DNA of 12,219 nt from DATGMB01 sp035293845 (GCA_035293845.1 DATGMB010000155.1:1-12219), one strand, 5' to 3'; positions 1 through 6,797 are shown, numbered from the stretch's first letter. Translations and numbers: made by a program. Notes: generated from the sequence alone by a model not told the origin.

Positions 1-1374
1 CTCCGGCTTGGGCGAGTTGTACGCGATCGGCGAAGGGTCGCCGCTCGCGAGCTGTCTTTTCAGCTCCTCGGCGTGGCCGGCGACCGCCACGATCATCAGG
101 CGGTTGGGATGCACGTTGCGCCGCAGCGCGGCGTTCACGTCCTCGCGCGTCAGCTTGGCGAGCGCGCCGCGGACGTAGTCGGCGTAGGGCGGCGTCGAGT
201 ACCAGATGCTGTCGATCCCGTAGCCGAGCTCGGCGTCGTGCGTGCGCGTCAGGAAGTTGACATTACGGCTCACGAAGTCGCGCGCGCGCTCGAAGCCGTC
301 CTCGGGGATGCCGTCCTTGAGCAGCTTGTTCAGCTCGTACATTGCCATGCGGATGGCGAACACTGCGTTGGGCGGCTCGACGGGGCGGATCCAGATCTGG
401 AACATCTGCATGTGCCGCGCCACATTCGGCGGCGGCTCCATGCGCGAGCCGGCGTTGGGGAACGGCTCGATGTACGAATAGTCGCCGTAGTTCAGGCCGC
501 GCGCTTCGCGCATCTGTTGGTAGAGCAGGCCGTAGCTCATCCGGTGCTGGCCGAGGTACGAGTTCGCCACCAACAGCGCGGGGTAATCGGCGATATCGCG
601 CGTGGCCAGGATCGGCGTGCCGATCGAGATGGCGACCGAGCGCGTCTCCTTCTCGACGATGATGGCGTGCACGCCATCGGGAAATTGCGGCGTCTTTTCC
701 CGCGGCCGGAAGCCCGCGCCCTGCGGCAGCATGGTGCGGAAATCCTTCTTCATGTCTTCCAGGAATTTCGGCGAAAAGCCGCCCGCGATGCCCAGAAACA
801 GATTAGTTTGCGCGTACTGCGATTGATAGAAGGATTTCACGTCATCGAGCGTCAGCTTCTCGATCGACGCCACCGTGCCGTAGGTGTAATGGCCGTAGGG
901 CGTGCCGCGGTAGATGCTGCCGGAGAGCACGGCCTTGGCCAGCTCCTCGTCATCGTTGCGCAGGCCGGAGCGGATGCCGTTGATCAGGTCCGATTGCACG
1001 CGCTTGAAATCGTCCTCGCGGAACCCGGGAGTCAGCAGGCGCGCGCGCAGCAGCTTGTAGTACGCGGCCAGATTATCGGTGTGGACGGCGCCGGAAAACG
1101 CCGTCATTTCCTTATCGACCTGCACGGTGAGCGAGCCGGCCATGGGGAACATGGCGTCTTCGATCTGCTTGTACGTGAGGTCCTTCGTGCCTCCCTCGGC
1201 AATCAGCGTGGCGGTGAGCGCGGCAAGGCCCGGCTTCTCCACCGGATCGGCCGCCGAGCCGGTGGTGAACACGATGCGGAACGTCACCAGCGGCGACTTG
1301 GAGGGCAACTGCACAACGCGGATCTGCGCCCACGCAGCCGAGGCCACCAGCAGCAAAGCGGCGAGCGGCTTCAT
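1..1374 (-). CDS. M16-family peptidase, non-zinc (R/Y) subunit, 3' end cut by window edge
   Basis: This is probably the catalytically incomplete partner of a heterodimeric M16B protease acting outside the cytoplasm. I translated it from the ATG at 1374-1372; it stays open for 458 codons to base 1, so the stop lies outside the window. Residues 1-16 (MKPLAALLLVASAAWA) look like a signal peptide. The N-terminal M16 fold is recognisable (FTTGSAADPVEKPGLAALTA, residues 36-55), but where active members have HxxEH this protein reads GLAALTA, so the zinc site is absent. The second half keeps the conserved pair R289 and Y296 in MREARGLNY, which in M16B heterodimers is supplied by the non-zinc subunit. 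The gene overlaps its upstream neighbour by ATGA (1374-1371), implying translational coupling and equal amounts. No internal stop or frameshift was seen. The family call is firm; the heterodimer is inferred from motif complementarity. Confidence 0.9.
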   Translation of the reverse strand, partial: MKPLAALLLVASAAWAQIRVVQLPSKSPLVTFRIVFTTGSAADPVEKPGLAALTATLIAEGGTKDLTYKQIEDAMFPMAGSLTVQVDKEMTAFSGAVHTDNLAAYYKLLRARLLTPGFREDDFKRVQSDLINGIRSGLRNDDEELAKAVLSGSIYRGTPYGHYTYGTVASIEKLTLDDVKSFYQSQYAQTNLFLGIAGGFSPKFLEDMKKDFRTMLPQGAGFRPREKTPQFPDGVHAIIVEKETRSVAISIGTPILATRDIADYPALLVANSYLGQHRMSYGLLYQQMREARGLNYGDYSYIEPFPNAGSRMEPPPNVARHMQMFQIWIRPVEPPNAVFAIRMAMYELNKLLKDGIPEDGFERARDFVSRNVNFLTRTHDAELGYGIDSIWYSTPPYADYVRGALAKLTREDVNAALRRNVHPNRLMIVAVAGHAEELKRQLASGDPSPIAYNSPKPE

Positions 1375-2717
1375 TTGGCCTCCGCGGCGGCCGCCGCCGG
1401 CGGCCCAACGAGCGTGACGGTGGTGCGGCCGCTCGCGGTCAGAAAGCGCTCGGCCGCATTGCGAATATCCTGCGGCGTGAGCGCGTCGTATTGGTTATAG
1501 AGCAGATTCAAGGTTTCGGGTGTCCGCCGCAGCGCGACGTACGGCGCCAGGATGGCCGCGATCGCATCGCTCGACCGCATCCGGTTCGCCAGCGAGTAGC
1601 GCAGGTGTTTGCGCACGGCATCGAGCCGGGCGGCATCCACGGGCTGATCGCGGAACGTCTGGATGGTTTCGTAGATGCGGTCGCGCACCGCATCGAGATC
1701 TCCCTCGCGCTTCACCAGTGCGACGACTTCAAACAGCGAAGGGTCCAGGTTCTGCGGCGCCTCGGCATGGAGCGATGCGGCCCGCTGCTCCTCGATCACC
1801 AGCTTCTGGTAGAGATCGGAGGAGGTCGAAAACGCCAGCAGCGCGAGCGCGCCGAGCGCCGCCGTATCCTTCGTGGAATCGCTGTAAGCCGGGCCTTTGT
1901 ACGCGATATCGAGGACCGGCAGCGTGGGCGTTGGCCAATTGACGGCGGCGCTGCGCGGAGCCTGCTGTGCGGGCTCGCGCGGAATCTCGGGCTTGAAAGT
2001 GCCGCGCTTCCATTCGCCCCAGTACTGGACCGCCAGGTCGTGCACAGCTTTTGTTTTGACATCGCCGACCACCAGGATGGTCGTATATTCCGGCCGGTAG
2101 TAGCGGTCGAAGAACTGCAAACCGTACGGATATTGGTTGGGCATATCCTGAATGTCCTTCAGGAAGCCCATGGTGGTATGCTTGTAGGTGCTGCGGTCAT
2201 AGGCGGTGTCGGCCACCACCTCGTCCAATTTGGAAAACGGGCTGGAGGCGTTCTTGTTGTATTCGCCCAGCACCGCGAGCGATTCGGTCTTGAATTCCGG
2301 TTCGGAGACCTTCAGGCGCTGGAAGCGGTCCGCTTCCATCTCCATCACCTTCGGCAGATCCTCTTTGGAAAAGACGGTGTAGAAGCAGGTGTAATCGGCG
2401 GTGGTGTAGGCGTTCGACGTCGCGCCCATGCGCTGCAGGGCTTCGTTATAGGCGGCCGCCGGATACTTCTCGGTGCCCTTGAACATCAGGTGCTCGAACA
2501 GATGCGCGAACCCTGTATGCCCCGGCTCGACTTCATTGCGCGAACCCGCCTGCACGACGATGTAGGTAGCAACGATATTCGGAAACGGCGTGGGCACGAC
2601 CACCAGGCGCAGACCGTTGGGCAGGTCCTCCTGCGTATAGCTGTAGGGAAAAACCTTGGCCGGGGCCGCCGATAAAGCCGCGGCCGCCGAGACGAGCAAA
2701 GCCAACTTGAAAACCAC
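1371..2717 (-). CDS. M16-family zinc metallopeptidase, catalytic (HxxEH) subunit
   Basis: This is a 448-residue exported zinc endopeptidase of the M16 (pitrilysin/processing peptidase) family. Residues 1-18 form a signal peptide (hydrophobic stretch LALLVSAAAALSA, mature end near A18-K21). The inverted zinc motif HLFEH is at H72-H76 (ligands H72 and H76, catalytic E75), followed by E145 and E152 in ExxxxxxE (ESLAVLGE); E152 is the expected third ligand. The second M16 domain has LYQKLVIEE at 302-310 where active single-chain forms have the R...Y pair, so that function is missing here and is found in the next gene. The start is GTG at 2717-2715 with GAGG at 2723-2720, only 2 nt away; TTG at 2705 is a less likely alternative because GAGG would be 14 nt off. 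The C-terminus ends in a short alanine-rich tail. It is the first gene of a two-gene operon with the 4-bp-overlapping partner. The substrate is not predictable. Confidence 0.93.
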   Translation of the reverse strand: MVFKLALLVSAAAALSAAPAKVFPYSYTQEDLPNGLRLVVVPTPFPNIVATYIVVQAGSRNEVEPGHTGFAHLFEHLMFKGTEKYPAAAYNEALQRMGATSNAYTTADYTCFYTVFSKEDLPKVMEMEADRFQRLKVSEPEFKTESLAVLGEYNKNASSPFSKLDEVVADTAYDRSTYKHTTMGFLKDIQDMPNQYPYGLQFFDRYYRPEYTTILVVGDVKTKAVHDLAVQYWGEWKRGTFKPEIPREPAQQAPRSAAVNWPTPTLPVLDIAYKGPAYSDSTKDTAALGALALLAFSTSSDLYQKLVIEEQRAASLHAEAPQNLDPSLFEVVALVKREGDLDAVRDRIYETIQTFRDQPVDAARLDAVRKHLRYSLANRMRSSDAIAAILAPYVALRRTPETLNLLYNQYDALTPQDIRNAAERFLTASGRTTVTLVGPPAAAAAEAK

Positions 2718-2724
2718 TTCCTCT

Positions 2725-2730
2725 ATTTTA
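2725..2730 (-). promoter_or_regulatory. Possible -10 box (TAAAAT) for the M16 pair
   Basis: On the minus strand TAAAAT at 2730-2725 lies 7 nt before the GTG start, in an otherwise GC-rich stretch. If used, transcription would begin almost at the start codon. No convincing -35 box is visible. The call rests on similarity to the bacterial -10 consensus only. Confidence 0.25.
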
Positions 2731-2764
2731 AACGGCGCTAGAAACGGGGCTGTGTGGCGAGAGC

Positions 2765-2814
2765 AACAGAGGCGCGGCCGTGAGGGAACGGTGCGGCGCG
2801 GCCGCGGCTCTGTT
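2765..2814. promoter_or_regulatory. Long GC-rich stem-loop in the divergent intergenic region
   Basis: Bases 2765-2780 (AACAGAGGCGCGGCCG) pair with 2799-2814 (CGGCCGCGGCTCTGTT): 15 of 16 pairs match, with a single G-G mismatch at 2772/2807, around an 18-nt loop. On the plus strand it is followed by CATTTT, a poor U-tract. It lies 47 bp before the M16 start and 97 bp before the exporter start. A terminator between two divergently transcribed genes would be unexpected, so it may be a regulatory structure, an operator, or a block to stray plus-strand transcription that is antisense to the M16 genes. The structure is directly visible; the role is open. Confidence 0.45.
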
Positions 2815-2886
2815 CATTTTCCAACCGATTTTCCGCATGGTCCACGCACAGGCAATGGGGCTGCGCTACCGGTGTGTCCGCTCCCG

Positions 2887-2892
2887 CATAAT
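2887..2892 (+). promoter_or_regulatory. Possible -10 box (CATAAT) for the LysE-family gene
   Basis: CATAAT differs from TATAAT at one base and ends 19 nt before the exporter ATG, giving a leader of roughly a dozen bases. No -35 box at a suitable distance is recognisable, and no Shine-Dalgarno sequence follows. This is tentative. Confidence 0.25.
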
Positions 2893-2911
2893 GGTAACGG
2901 ACACCCGCTGA

Positions 2912-3535
2912 ATGAGAGAACTCGAACTGCTGATCCGTGGAGCCATCGCCGGATTTGCGATCTCCGCACCGGTGGGCCCGGTGAACGTGCTCTGCATCTC
3001 CCGCACGCTTACCAAAGGGCGTATCGCCGGCATTATCTCGGGCGTGGGCGCTGCGGTGGCAGACACGATTTACGGCGCCATCGCCGGGTTCAGCATCAGT
3101 TTCGTCATTTCGTGGATGATCCGCGAGCTTTTCTGGCTGCGCATGATCGGCGGCCTGCTCCTGATCGCCATCGGTGCGGTCTATTGGTTCAAGCGTCCGA
3201 AAACGCTCAAGGAAAGTGCCGAGGGCGAATCCACGCACTCCGAATTGGTAACCACCTTCCTCCTCACCCTGACCAATCCCACGACGGTCCTCTCTTTCCT
3301 CGCGGTGCTGGCCATCCTCGGGCTCGGCGAGGAGCGGCCGGCCCGGCTCTCGTTTCTGCTGGTCCTGGGGATATTGGCCGGGGCGATGGTCTGGTGGGTA
3401 CTGCTGGCGATGATCGCGGGCGCCTTCCGGAAGCGCTTCAACGACCGCTCCGTGGTCTGGATGAACCGCATCGCCGCCTGCGCGATCGCCGGCTTCGGCC
3501 TCGTCAACATGATCCTGGCGGCGCGCCAGAGATAA
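2912..3535 (+). CDS. LysE/RhtB-family amino acid or small-metabolite exporter
   Basis: This is a 207-residue inner-membrane protein of the LysE superfamily, which exports amino acids or related small molecules using the membrane gradient. About six hydrophobic segments are visible: roughly 8-30, 37-60, 61-70 running into 76-92, 113-137, 147-170 and 185-203. The N-terminal signature is the APVGPVNVLCI variant (19-29) rather than the plain PGP form. It is followed by the glycine/aspartate-rich GIISGVGAAVADTIYG (40-55) and by TNPTTVLSF at 121-129, the position of the second family signature. Length matches the family (about 200-220). The ATG at 2912 is the first usable start: an in-frame ATG at 2891 is closed by TGA at 2909-2911. 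It is transcribed alone, divergent from the M16 pair and convergent with the next gene at a 2-bp gap. The substrate cannot be assigned. Confidence 0.92.
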   Translation: MRELELLIRGAIAGFAISAPVGPVNVLCISRTLTKGRIAGIISGVGAAVADTIYGAIAGFSISFVISWMIRELFWLRMIGGLLLIAIGAVYWFKRPKTLKESAEGESTHSELVTTFLLTLTNPTTVLSFLAVLAILGLGEERPARLSFLLVLGILAGAMVWWVLLAMIAGAFRKRFNDRSVVWMNRIAACAIAGFGLVNMILAARQR

Positions 3536-3537
3536 AG

Positions 3538-4533
3538 CTATCGCTTGCCCGGCAGGACCAGCCGCACGGTTTCGCCCTGATCGTTGGTGACGATCGTCGC
3601 CTGCGCGCGCCGCGCCGGAGCCGCGGGCTGGAGGACGGGCGCCTGGCCGCCTGCCTTGCCCGCGGAGAATCCGCTCAGGATCATTTGCATCATTTGCTGC
3701 TTCATCTTCTCGAACGCCTTGCGCAACTGCGCTTCCGGCACGGAGACGTCGAGAGCCAGCGTGCCGTTTTCCGCTCGCCATTCGACCCGGCTTCCGTCGC
3801 TGCCGTCCGCCGGCAGCGCGAATGAGATCGTCTTCAACGCGGCCTCGAGTCGCGCCGCCTCGGCCGCCACGCGCAGGTGTGCCTCGCCGTGGATCCGCAG
3901 GCCATCGCGCAGCGCCGCGGCGAATTCGAAGCGGTCGATCGAATCGAACCCGGCGATTCCGGGGCTTGGCGCAGGTTTATCGGCCGGATTCAGCTTGCCG
4001 GCGGCCCAGAAATCGTTCTCTGCGCCCAATTGTTCGAAGCGGCTCACCAGTTCCGGATCGAGGGCAAAAGCCTGGCCGCGGCGGTCGATGGCTTTCCGGA
4101 GCTCCGCCTGCGGCCCCATCAGCGCGGTTTCGCCATCCAGGATGGCGACACAGCCCATCGGGTTCGCGGGATCGCGAAAGACCGGCACGCCGTGATACAA
4201 CTGCGCTCCCTCGCCGCGGGCTCCCGCGAAGCGGCCGCGTACGATCGCGACGCCGGTGGCAGTTTGATCCGCGCCCGTCGAGGCGAGTATGATCGTATCG
4301 ATATCGCGCAACGGGTCGATGCCAGCGAGCGTGATGGCAGCGCCGGCGGTCACCACGGCCTTGCCATGGCCGCTCAGGAATCCTTTGAGCAGAGGCGACT
4401 CGCGCAGCGAGCCGAGCGAGAGGCCGATCAGGACGCGCGTGCCCGGCGGCGACAGATCCGCCGGAACGGTGGCCGCGGCGCGCGCCAGCATCGCAGCAGC
4501 AAGCAAGCAGCACACGGCCGGACGAACTGGCAT
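3538..4533 (-). CDS. Secreted protein of unknown function, 331 aa
   Basis: I do not recognise this family. The 331-residue product starts with a signal peptide (residues 1-21, hydrophobic AVCCLLAAAMLARAAA); the two cysteines at 8-9 are inside the hydrophobic core, so it is not an obvious lipoprotein. The mature part (about 22-270) alternates predicted strands and helices, with GTRVLIGLSLGSL at 31-43, DTIILASTGADQTATGVAIVRGRF split over 79-102, and a helical stretch rich in Ala/Glu/Arg at 222-235. Residues 271-290 form a methionine/glutamine-rich amphipathic helix (KMKQQMMQMIL), then an Ala/Pro/Gly linker (291-311) and a short strand-like tail ending in RLVLPGKR. No catalytic motif or membrane anchor other than the signal sequence is evident. 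The start ATG at 4533-4531 has no clear Shine-Dalgarno site. The gene stands alone and converges on the LysE-family gene, its TAG stop 2 bp from that gene's TAA. Confidence 0.85.
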   Translation of the reverse strand: MPVRPAVCCLLAAAMLARAAATVPADLSPPGTRVLIGLSLGSLRESPLLKGFLSGHGKAVVTAGAAITLAGIDPLRDIDTIILASTGADQTATGVAIVRGRFAGARGEGAQLYHGVPVFRDPANPMGCVAILDGETALMGPQAELRKAIDRRGQAFALDPELVSRFEQLGAENDFWAAGKLNPADKPAPSPGIAGFDSIDRFEFAAALRDGLRIHGEAHLRVAAEAARLEAALKTISFALPADGSDGSRVEWRAENGTLALDVSVPEAQLRKAFEKMKQQMMQMILSGFSAGKAGGQAPVLQPAAPARRAQATIVTNDQGETVRLVLPGKR

Positions 4534-4652
4534 AAGCTCAGCATGGGCCAGGCGCGCAGATCACGCCAGATAGTCGAAGGATAGCTCGAAAGAGTCACTC
4601 CGGCATAGGTGATTTCGCTAACGATTGTCAGGTGCGCGTCGGTCGGTCGTGG

Positions 4653-4658
4653 TAGCAT
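4653..4658 (+). promoter_or_regulatory. Possible -10 box (TAGCAT) for the 97-aa gene
   Basis: TAGCAT ends 20 nt before the ATG at 4679. TTGTCA at 4625-4630 resembles a -35 box, but its 22-bp spacing is too long for a standard promoter. The leader also contains a run of seven T at 4671-4677. This is weak evidence only. Confidence 0.2.
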
Positions 4659-4678
4659 TGACCCGCACCCTTTTTTTC

Positions 4679-4972
4679 ATGAGTCAGCCGTCCGAGCCAC
4701 AAAAAGAGCGCAGCCGCCTGGAGCAGGAACTGCTCCGGCGTCTGCGCGCCGCCGAAGTGGAGTACCGCGAGGCGCTCGCGGTGTGCCAGCAGGTCCGCGC
4801 CGAGTTCGGCGAGATGCGCGAGCACCCGGACGGCGCCGTGGCGCTGGAGCGGGCCAGGATCCGGCAGCATCACGCGTTCGAGAAGTATGCCAAGGCATTG
4901 CGCGACTTTACCGACCTGACCGTCTACGGCCGTCCTCCCGCTCCGCCGCCCGAGGATCCAGACCCGGACTGA
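4679..4972 (+). CDS. Small charged helical protein of unknown function, 97 aa
   Basis: The product is 97 residues, highly charged and probably cytoplasmic. Residues 6-45 read as a continuous amphipathic helix rich in Glu, Arg and Leu (KERSRLEQELLRRLRAAEVE and on), and 52-80 as a second helix ending in KALRDFTDLTVYG. The tail (85-97) is proline- and acid-rich (RPPAPPPEDPDPD) and likely disordered. This suggests a helical hairpin or coiled-coil module with an exposed tail, possibly a protein-binding or structural small protein; no enzyme motif is seen. I chose the ATG at 4679 over an in-frame TTG at 4625 because the extra 18 residues are dissimilar in composition and TTG is a rarer start. There is no obvious ribosome binding site. 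The stop is 108 bp before the permease start, with a hairpin between them. Codon use matches the neighbours, supporting a real gene. Confidence 0.72.
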   Translation: MSQPSEPQKERSRLEQELLRRLRAAEVEYREALAVCQQVRAEFGEMREHPDGAVALERARIRQHHAFEKYAKALRDFTDLTVYGRPPAPPPEDPDPD

Positions 4973-4994
4973 TCTCAAACGGCTCCACCTGCTC

Positions 4995-5020
4995 GGCCGC
5001 CACCGCGATGGCGGGCGGCC
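4995..5020 (+). terminator. GC-rich hairpin after the 97-aa gene, without a T-run
   Basis: GGCCGCC (4995-5001) pairs perfectly with GGCGGCC (5014-5020); inside, CGC/GCG (5004-5006 with 5011-5013) can add three pairs around a GATG loop with a 2-nt bulge. It begins 22 bp after the TGA of the small gene. The following bases (CTGCAAACC) lack the T-run of a classical intrinsic terminator, so termination is only possible, and it could instead be part of the regulatory region of the next gene. Confidence 0.35.
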
Positions 5021-5029
5021 CTGCAAACC

Positions 5030-5049
5030 GGCGTGGCCATGGGCACGCC
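5030..5049. promoter_or_regulatory. 20-bp palindrome upstream of the TauE/SafE gene, candidate operator
   Basis: GGCGTGGCCATGGGCACGCC is symmetric around 5039/5040 in 9 of 10 positions per half (mismatch G5036/G5043), with CCATGG at its centre. It ends 31 bp before the proposed ATG at 5081, and a second palindrome follows only 3 bp later. Dimeric repressors commonly bind such sites. No regulator gene lies beside it. Confidence 0.4.
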
Positions 5050-5052
5050 CCA

Positions 5053-5069
5053 CCGCTATACAATAGCGG
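5053..5069. promoter_or_regulatory. Perfect inverted repeat containing a -10-like box before the TauE/SafE gene
   Basis: CCGCTATACAATAGCGG has perfect 7-bp arms (5053-5059 and 5063-5069) around ACA. The AT-rich centre contains TATACA (5057-5062) and TACAAT (5059-5064), both close to the -10 consensus. If this is the promoter, the repeat would overlay the RNA polymerase contact site, the normal position of a repressor operator. It could also fold as a small RNA hairpin near the 5' end of the mRNA. Confidence 0.42.
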
Positions 5070-5080
5070 CCACGGCTTTC

Positions 5081-5944
5081 ATGAAAACGGTGCTCTTCGC
5101 CATCTTCGGCCTCTTTACCGCGGCCTTTATCGTCTTTTGGATCGCGATCGAGGCGCGCGGCGGGCGCAAAGGAAAGATGCCGCGCGCGCTCGATTGCGCC
5201 ATCGGCCTGGTCACGCAGTTCTTCGATACGCTCGGCATTGGATCGTTCGCCACTATGTCCGCCGCGTTCAAGCTATGGGGCACGGTGCCGGACGAGCACA
5301 TCCCCGGCACACTGAACGTCGGCGTCACCATCCCGGGGATGCTCGAAGCGTTCATTTACATCGCGGTCGTCGACGTGGACGCCACCACGCTGGCGCTGAT
5401 GATCGCGGCCTCCGTGGCGGGCGCGTGGCTGGGTGCGGGTTCGGTCTCGCGCTGGCCGCGGCGGCGCATCCAGATCGGCATGGGGATCGCGCTGCTGGCG
5501 ACGGCCGCGTTCAGCCTTGCCGCGCAGCTCCACCTGGTTCCCGGCGGCGGGATGCTGCTGGGGCTCGGCGGGGCGAAGCTGGCGGTCGCGGTGGCGGCCA
5601 ATTTCCTGTTCGGCGCGCTGATGACGCTGGGCATCGGCCTGTTTGCGCCGTGCATGATGGTCACTTATTGGCTCGGTATGAGCCCGAAGGCGGTGTTCCC
5701 GATCATGATGGGCTCGACCGGTCTGCTCGGCCCGGTCGCGAGCGTGCCGTTTCTGCGCCGCGGCAGCTACAGCCTGCGCGCGGCGCTGGGAGTTACGCTG
5801 GCCGGGATTCCCGGCGTGCTGGCGGCGGCATTTCTGGTGCGGTCGATTCCTCTGGGCACGTTGCGGTGGCTGGTGATCGGCGTCGTGGTGTACACGGCCG
5901 TGATGATGTTGCGCTCGGCGCGGCGGCCGGCTACTCCGCGATGA
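5081..5944 (+). CDS. TauE/SafE (TSUP) family membrane permease
   Basis: This is a 287-residue polytopic inner-membrane protein of the TauE/SafE (formerly DUF81) family, whose characterised members move sulfite, sulfoacetate or other small anions. About eight to nine hydrophobic segments are visible near 3-22, 38-60, 80-98, 101-120, 131-151, 163-190, 204-222, 234-254 and 261-278. The TSUP repeat signature appears as DTLGIGSFATMSAAFKLW (49-66) and again in the second half as GIGLFAPCMMVTYWLGMSP (184-202), the usual inverted duplication. I prefer the ATG at 5081 because the first membrane segment starts right after it and because in-frame starts at 5033 (GTG) and 5039 (ATG) would place two palindromes inside the coding region; none of the three has a clear Shine-Dalgarno site. 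The last 14 bp overlap tail to tail with the FAH-family gene. The substrate cannot be predicted, as no sulfur-metabolism gene is adjacent. Confidence 0.9.
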   Translation: MKTVLFAIFGLFTAAFIVFWIAIEARGGRKGKMPRALDCAIGLVTQFFDTLGIGSFATMSAAFKLWGTVPDEHIPGTLNVGVTIPGMLEAFIYIAVVDVDATTLALMIAASVAGAWLGAGSVSRWPRRRIQIGMGIALLATAAFSLAAQLHLVPGGGMLLGLGGAKLAVAVAANFLFGALMTLGIGLFAPCMMVTYWLGMSPKAVFPIMMGSTGLLGPVASVPFLRRGSYSLRAALGVTLAGIPGVLAAAFLVRSIPLGTLRWLVIGVVVYTAVMMLRSARRPATPR

Positions 5945-6791
5945 CCGGATTCACCAGTTCGCCGATCCCCTCGATGCGCACGCGGCATTCATCGCCGGGT
6001 TTGAGGTAGCGCGGCGGGTTGCGCGCGAAGCCCACGCCGGCGGGCGTGCCGGTCGCGATGATGTCCCCCGGTTCCAGCGTGAACACGCTCGAAAGGTGCG
6101 CGATCAGTTGCGGAATGCGGAAGATCAGGTTGCGCGTGTTGGAGTGCTGCATGACCTCGCCGTTCAGCCGCATGGAGATATCGAGGCTGTGCGGATCCTC
6201 GATTTCGTCCGCGGTCACGATGACCGGTCCGATGGGAGCGAACGTATCGAACGTCTTGCCGATCATCCACTGGCTGGTGGCCATCTGAAAATCGCGCGCG
6301 CTCACGTCATTGAAAATAGTGTAGCCGAACACGTGATCGCGCCACTTCTCTTCCGGAATGTGGCGGCCGCCGCGGCCGATGACCACGGCGAGCTCGGCTT
6401 CGTAGTCCGGGCGGGTCGAGGCCTTCGGCAGCACGATCGGCTGGCCGGGGCCGATGACGGCGGTGTGAAATTTGGAGAACACGGTCGGCACTTCGGGAAT
6501 CGGCAGGTTCGATTCCGCGGCGTGATCGCGATAGTTGAGGCCGATGCAGATGATTTTCGGCGGGCGCGCGACCGGCGCGGCGAGCGGCGCATCCTCGAGC
6601 TTCATCAGGCTGTGCTCGTGCGGATCGTAGCGGCGCACGCGGTCGAGCGCGTCAGCGCCTCCCGCGATGAGCGAAATCATGTCCGAAAAACCGGCCCGGA
6701 AATCGGCGCGGCTGCCGAGAGGGATCACGCCATCGCCAGTGACTACTGCGGGTTCCGTATAGTTGTTCCTCTGGAGCGATACGAAGCGCAA
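5931..6791 (-). CDS. Fumarylacetoacetate hydrolase (FAH) family protein
   Basis: This is a cytoplasmic metal-dependent C-C hydrolase, decarboxylase or isomerase of the FAH family (relatives: FAHD1-like acylpyruvases, fumarylpyruvate hydrolase, ureidoglycolate lyase-type proteins, homoprotocatechuate-pathway isomerase/decarboxylase). The 286 residues comprise a short N-terminal domain (1-75) and the FAH fold (78-284). Visible features are GLNYRDHAAE (84-93, with H90 and E93), the metal-ligand set E131 and E133 in DYEAELAVVIG plus D162 in NDVSARD, the conserved lysine K179 in GKTFDT, and TGTPAGVG (247-254). The start is TTG at 6791-6789 with a good AAGGAG (6803-6798) six bases upstream; the frame stays open further upstream, but that part runs into the divergent M1 gene and has no family similarity. 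The neighbours give no pathway, so the substrate (an aromatic or sugar-acid breakdown intermediate) remains open. It converges on and overlaps the permease gene by 14 bp. Confidence 0.93.
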   Translation of the reverse strand: MRFVSLQRNNYTEPAVVTGDGVIPLGSRADFRAGFSDMISLIAGGADALDRVRRYDPHEHSLMKLEDAPLAAPVARPPKIICIGLNYRDHAAESNLPIPEVPTVFSKFHTAVIGPGQPIVLPKASTRPDYEAELAVVIGRGGRHIPEEKWRDHVFGYTIFNDVSARDFQMATSQWMIGKTFDTFAPIGPVIVTADEIEDPHSLDISMRLNGEVMQHSNTRNLIFRIPQLIAHLSSVFTLEPGDIIATGTPAGVGFARNPPRYLKPGDECRVRIEGIGELVNPVIAE

Positions 6792-6797
6792 GCGATT

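Noticed and set aside
73..2675. Two long plus-strand open frames (475 and 394 codons) covering the M16 pair
   Set aside because: They are antisense to two genes with clear family motifs, and their translations are rich in Arg/His/Val without recognisable domains. This is typical of GC-rich shadow frames.
2816..2834. Direct repeat ATTTTCC twice, 12 bp apart, as an operator or duplication scar
   Set aside because: Only two short copies occur, which is too little to separate from chance. It is mentioned only as context for the stem-loop.
2891..2911. Six-codon open frame (MVTDTR) whose TGA abuts the exporter ATG, as a possible leader peptide
   Set aside because: It has no ribosome binding site and no regulatory codon pattern. 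The candidate -10 box overlaps its start, so it would not be on the mRNA.
2738..3781. Minus-strand open frame of 347 codons across the LysE gene
   Set aside because: The LysE-family protein on the plus strand has the right length, membrane segments and signatures. The antisense frame is strongly hydrophilic and repetitive in Arg/Asp/Gly.
4428..4658. Minus-strand longer start for the 331-aa region or a separate 76-codon gene
   Set aside because: It is in a different frame from the secreted protein and has no similarity or ribosome binding site.
4671..4677. Run of seven T as an intrinsic terminator
   Set aside because: No stable hairpin precedes it, and it lies just before a start codon on the same strand rather than after a gene.
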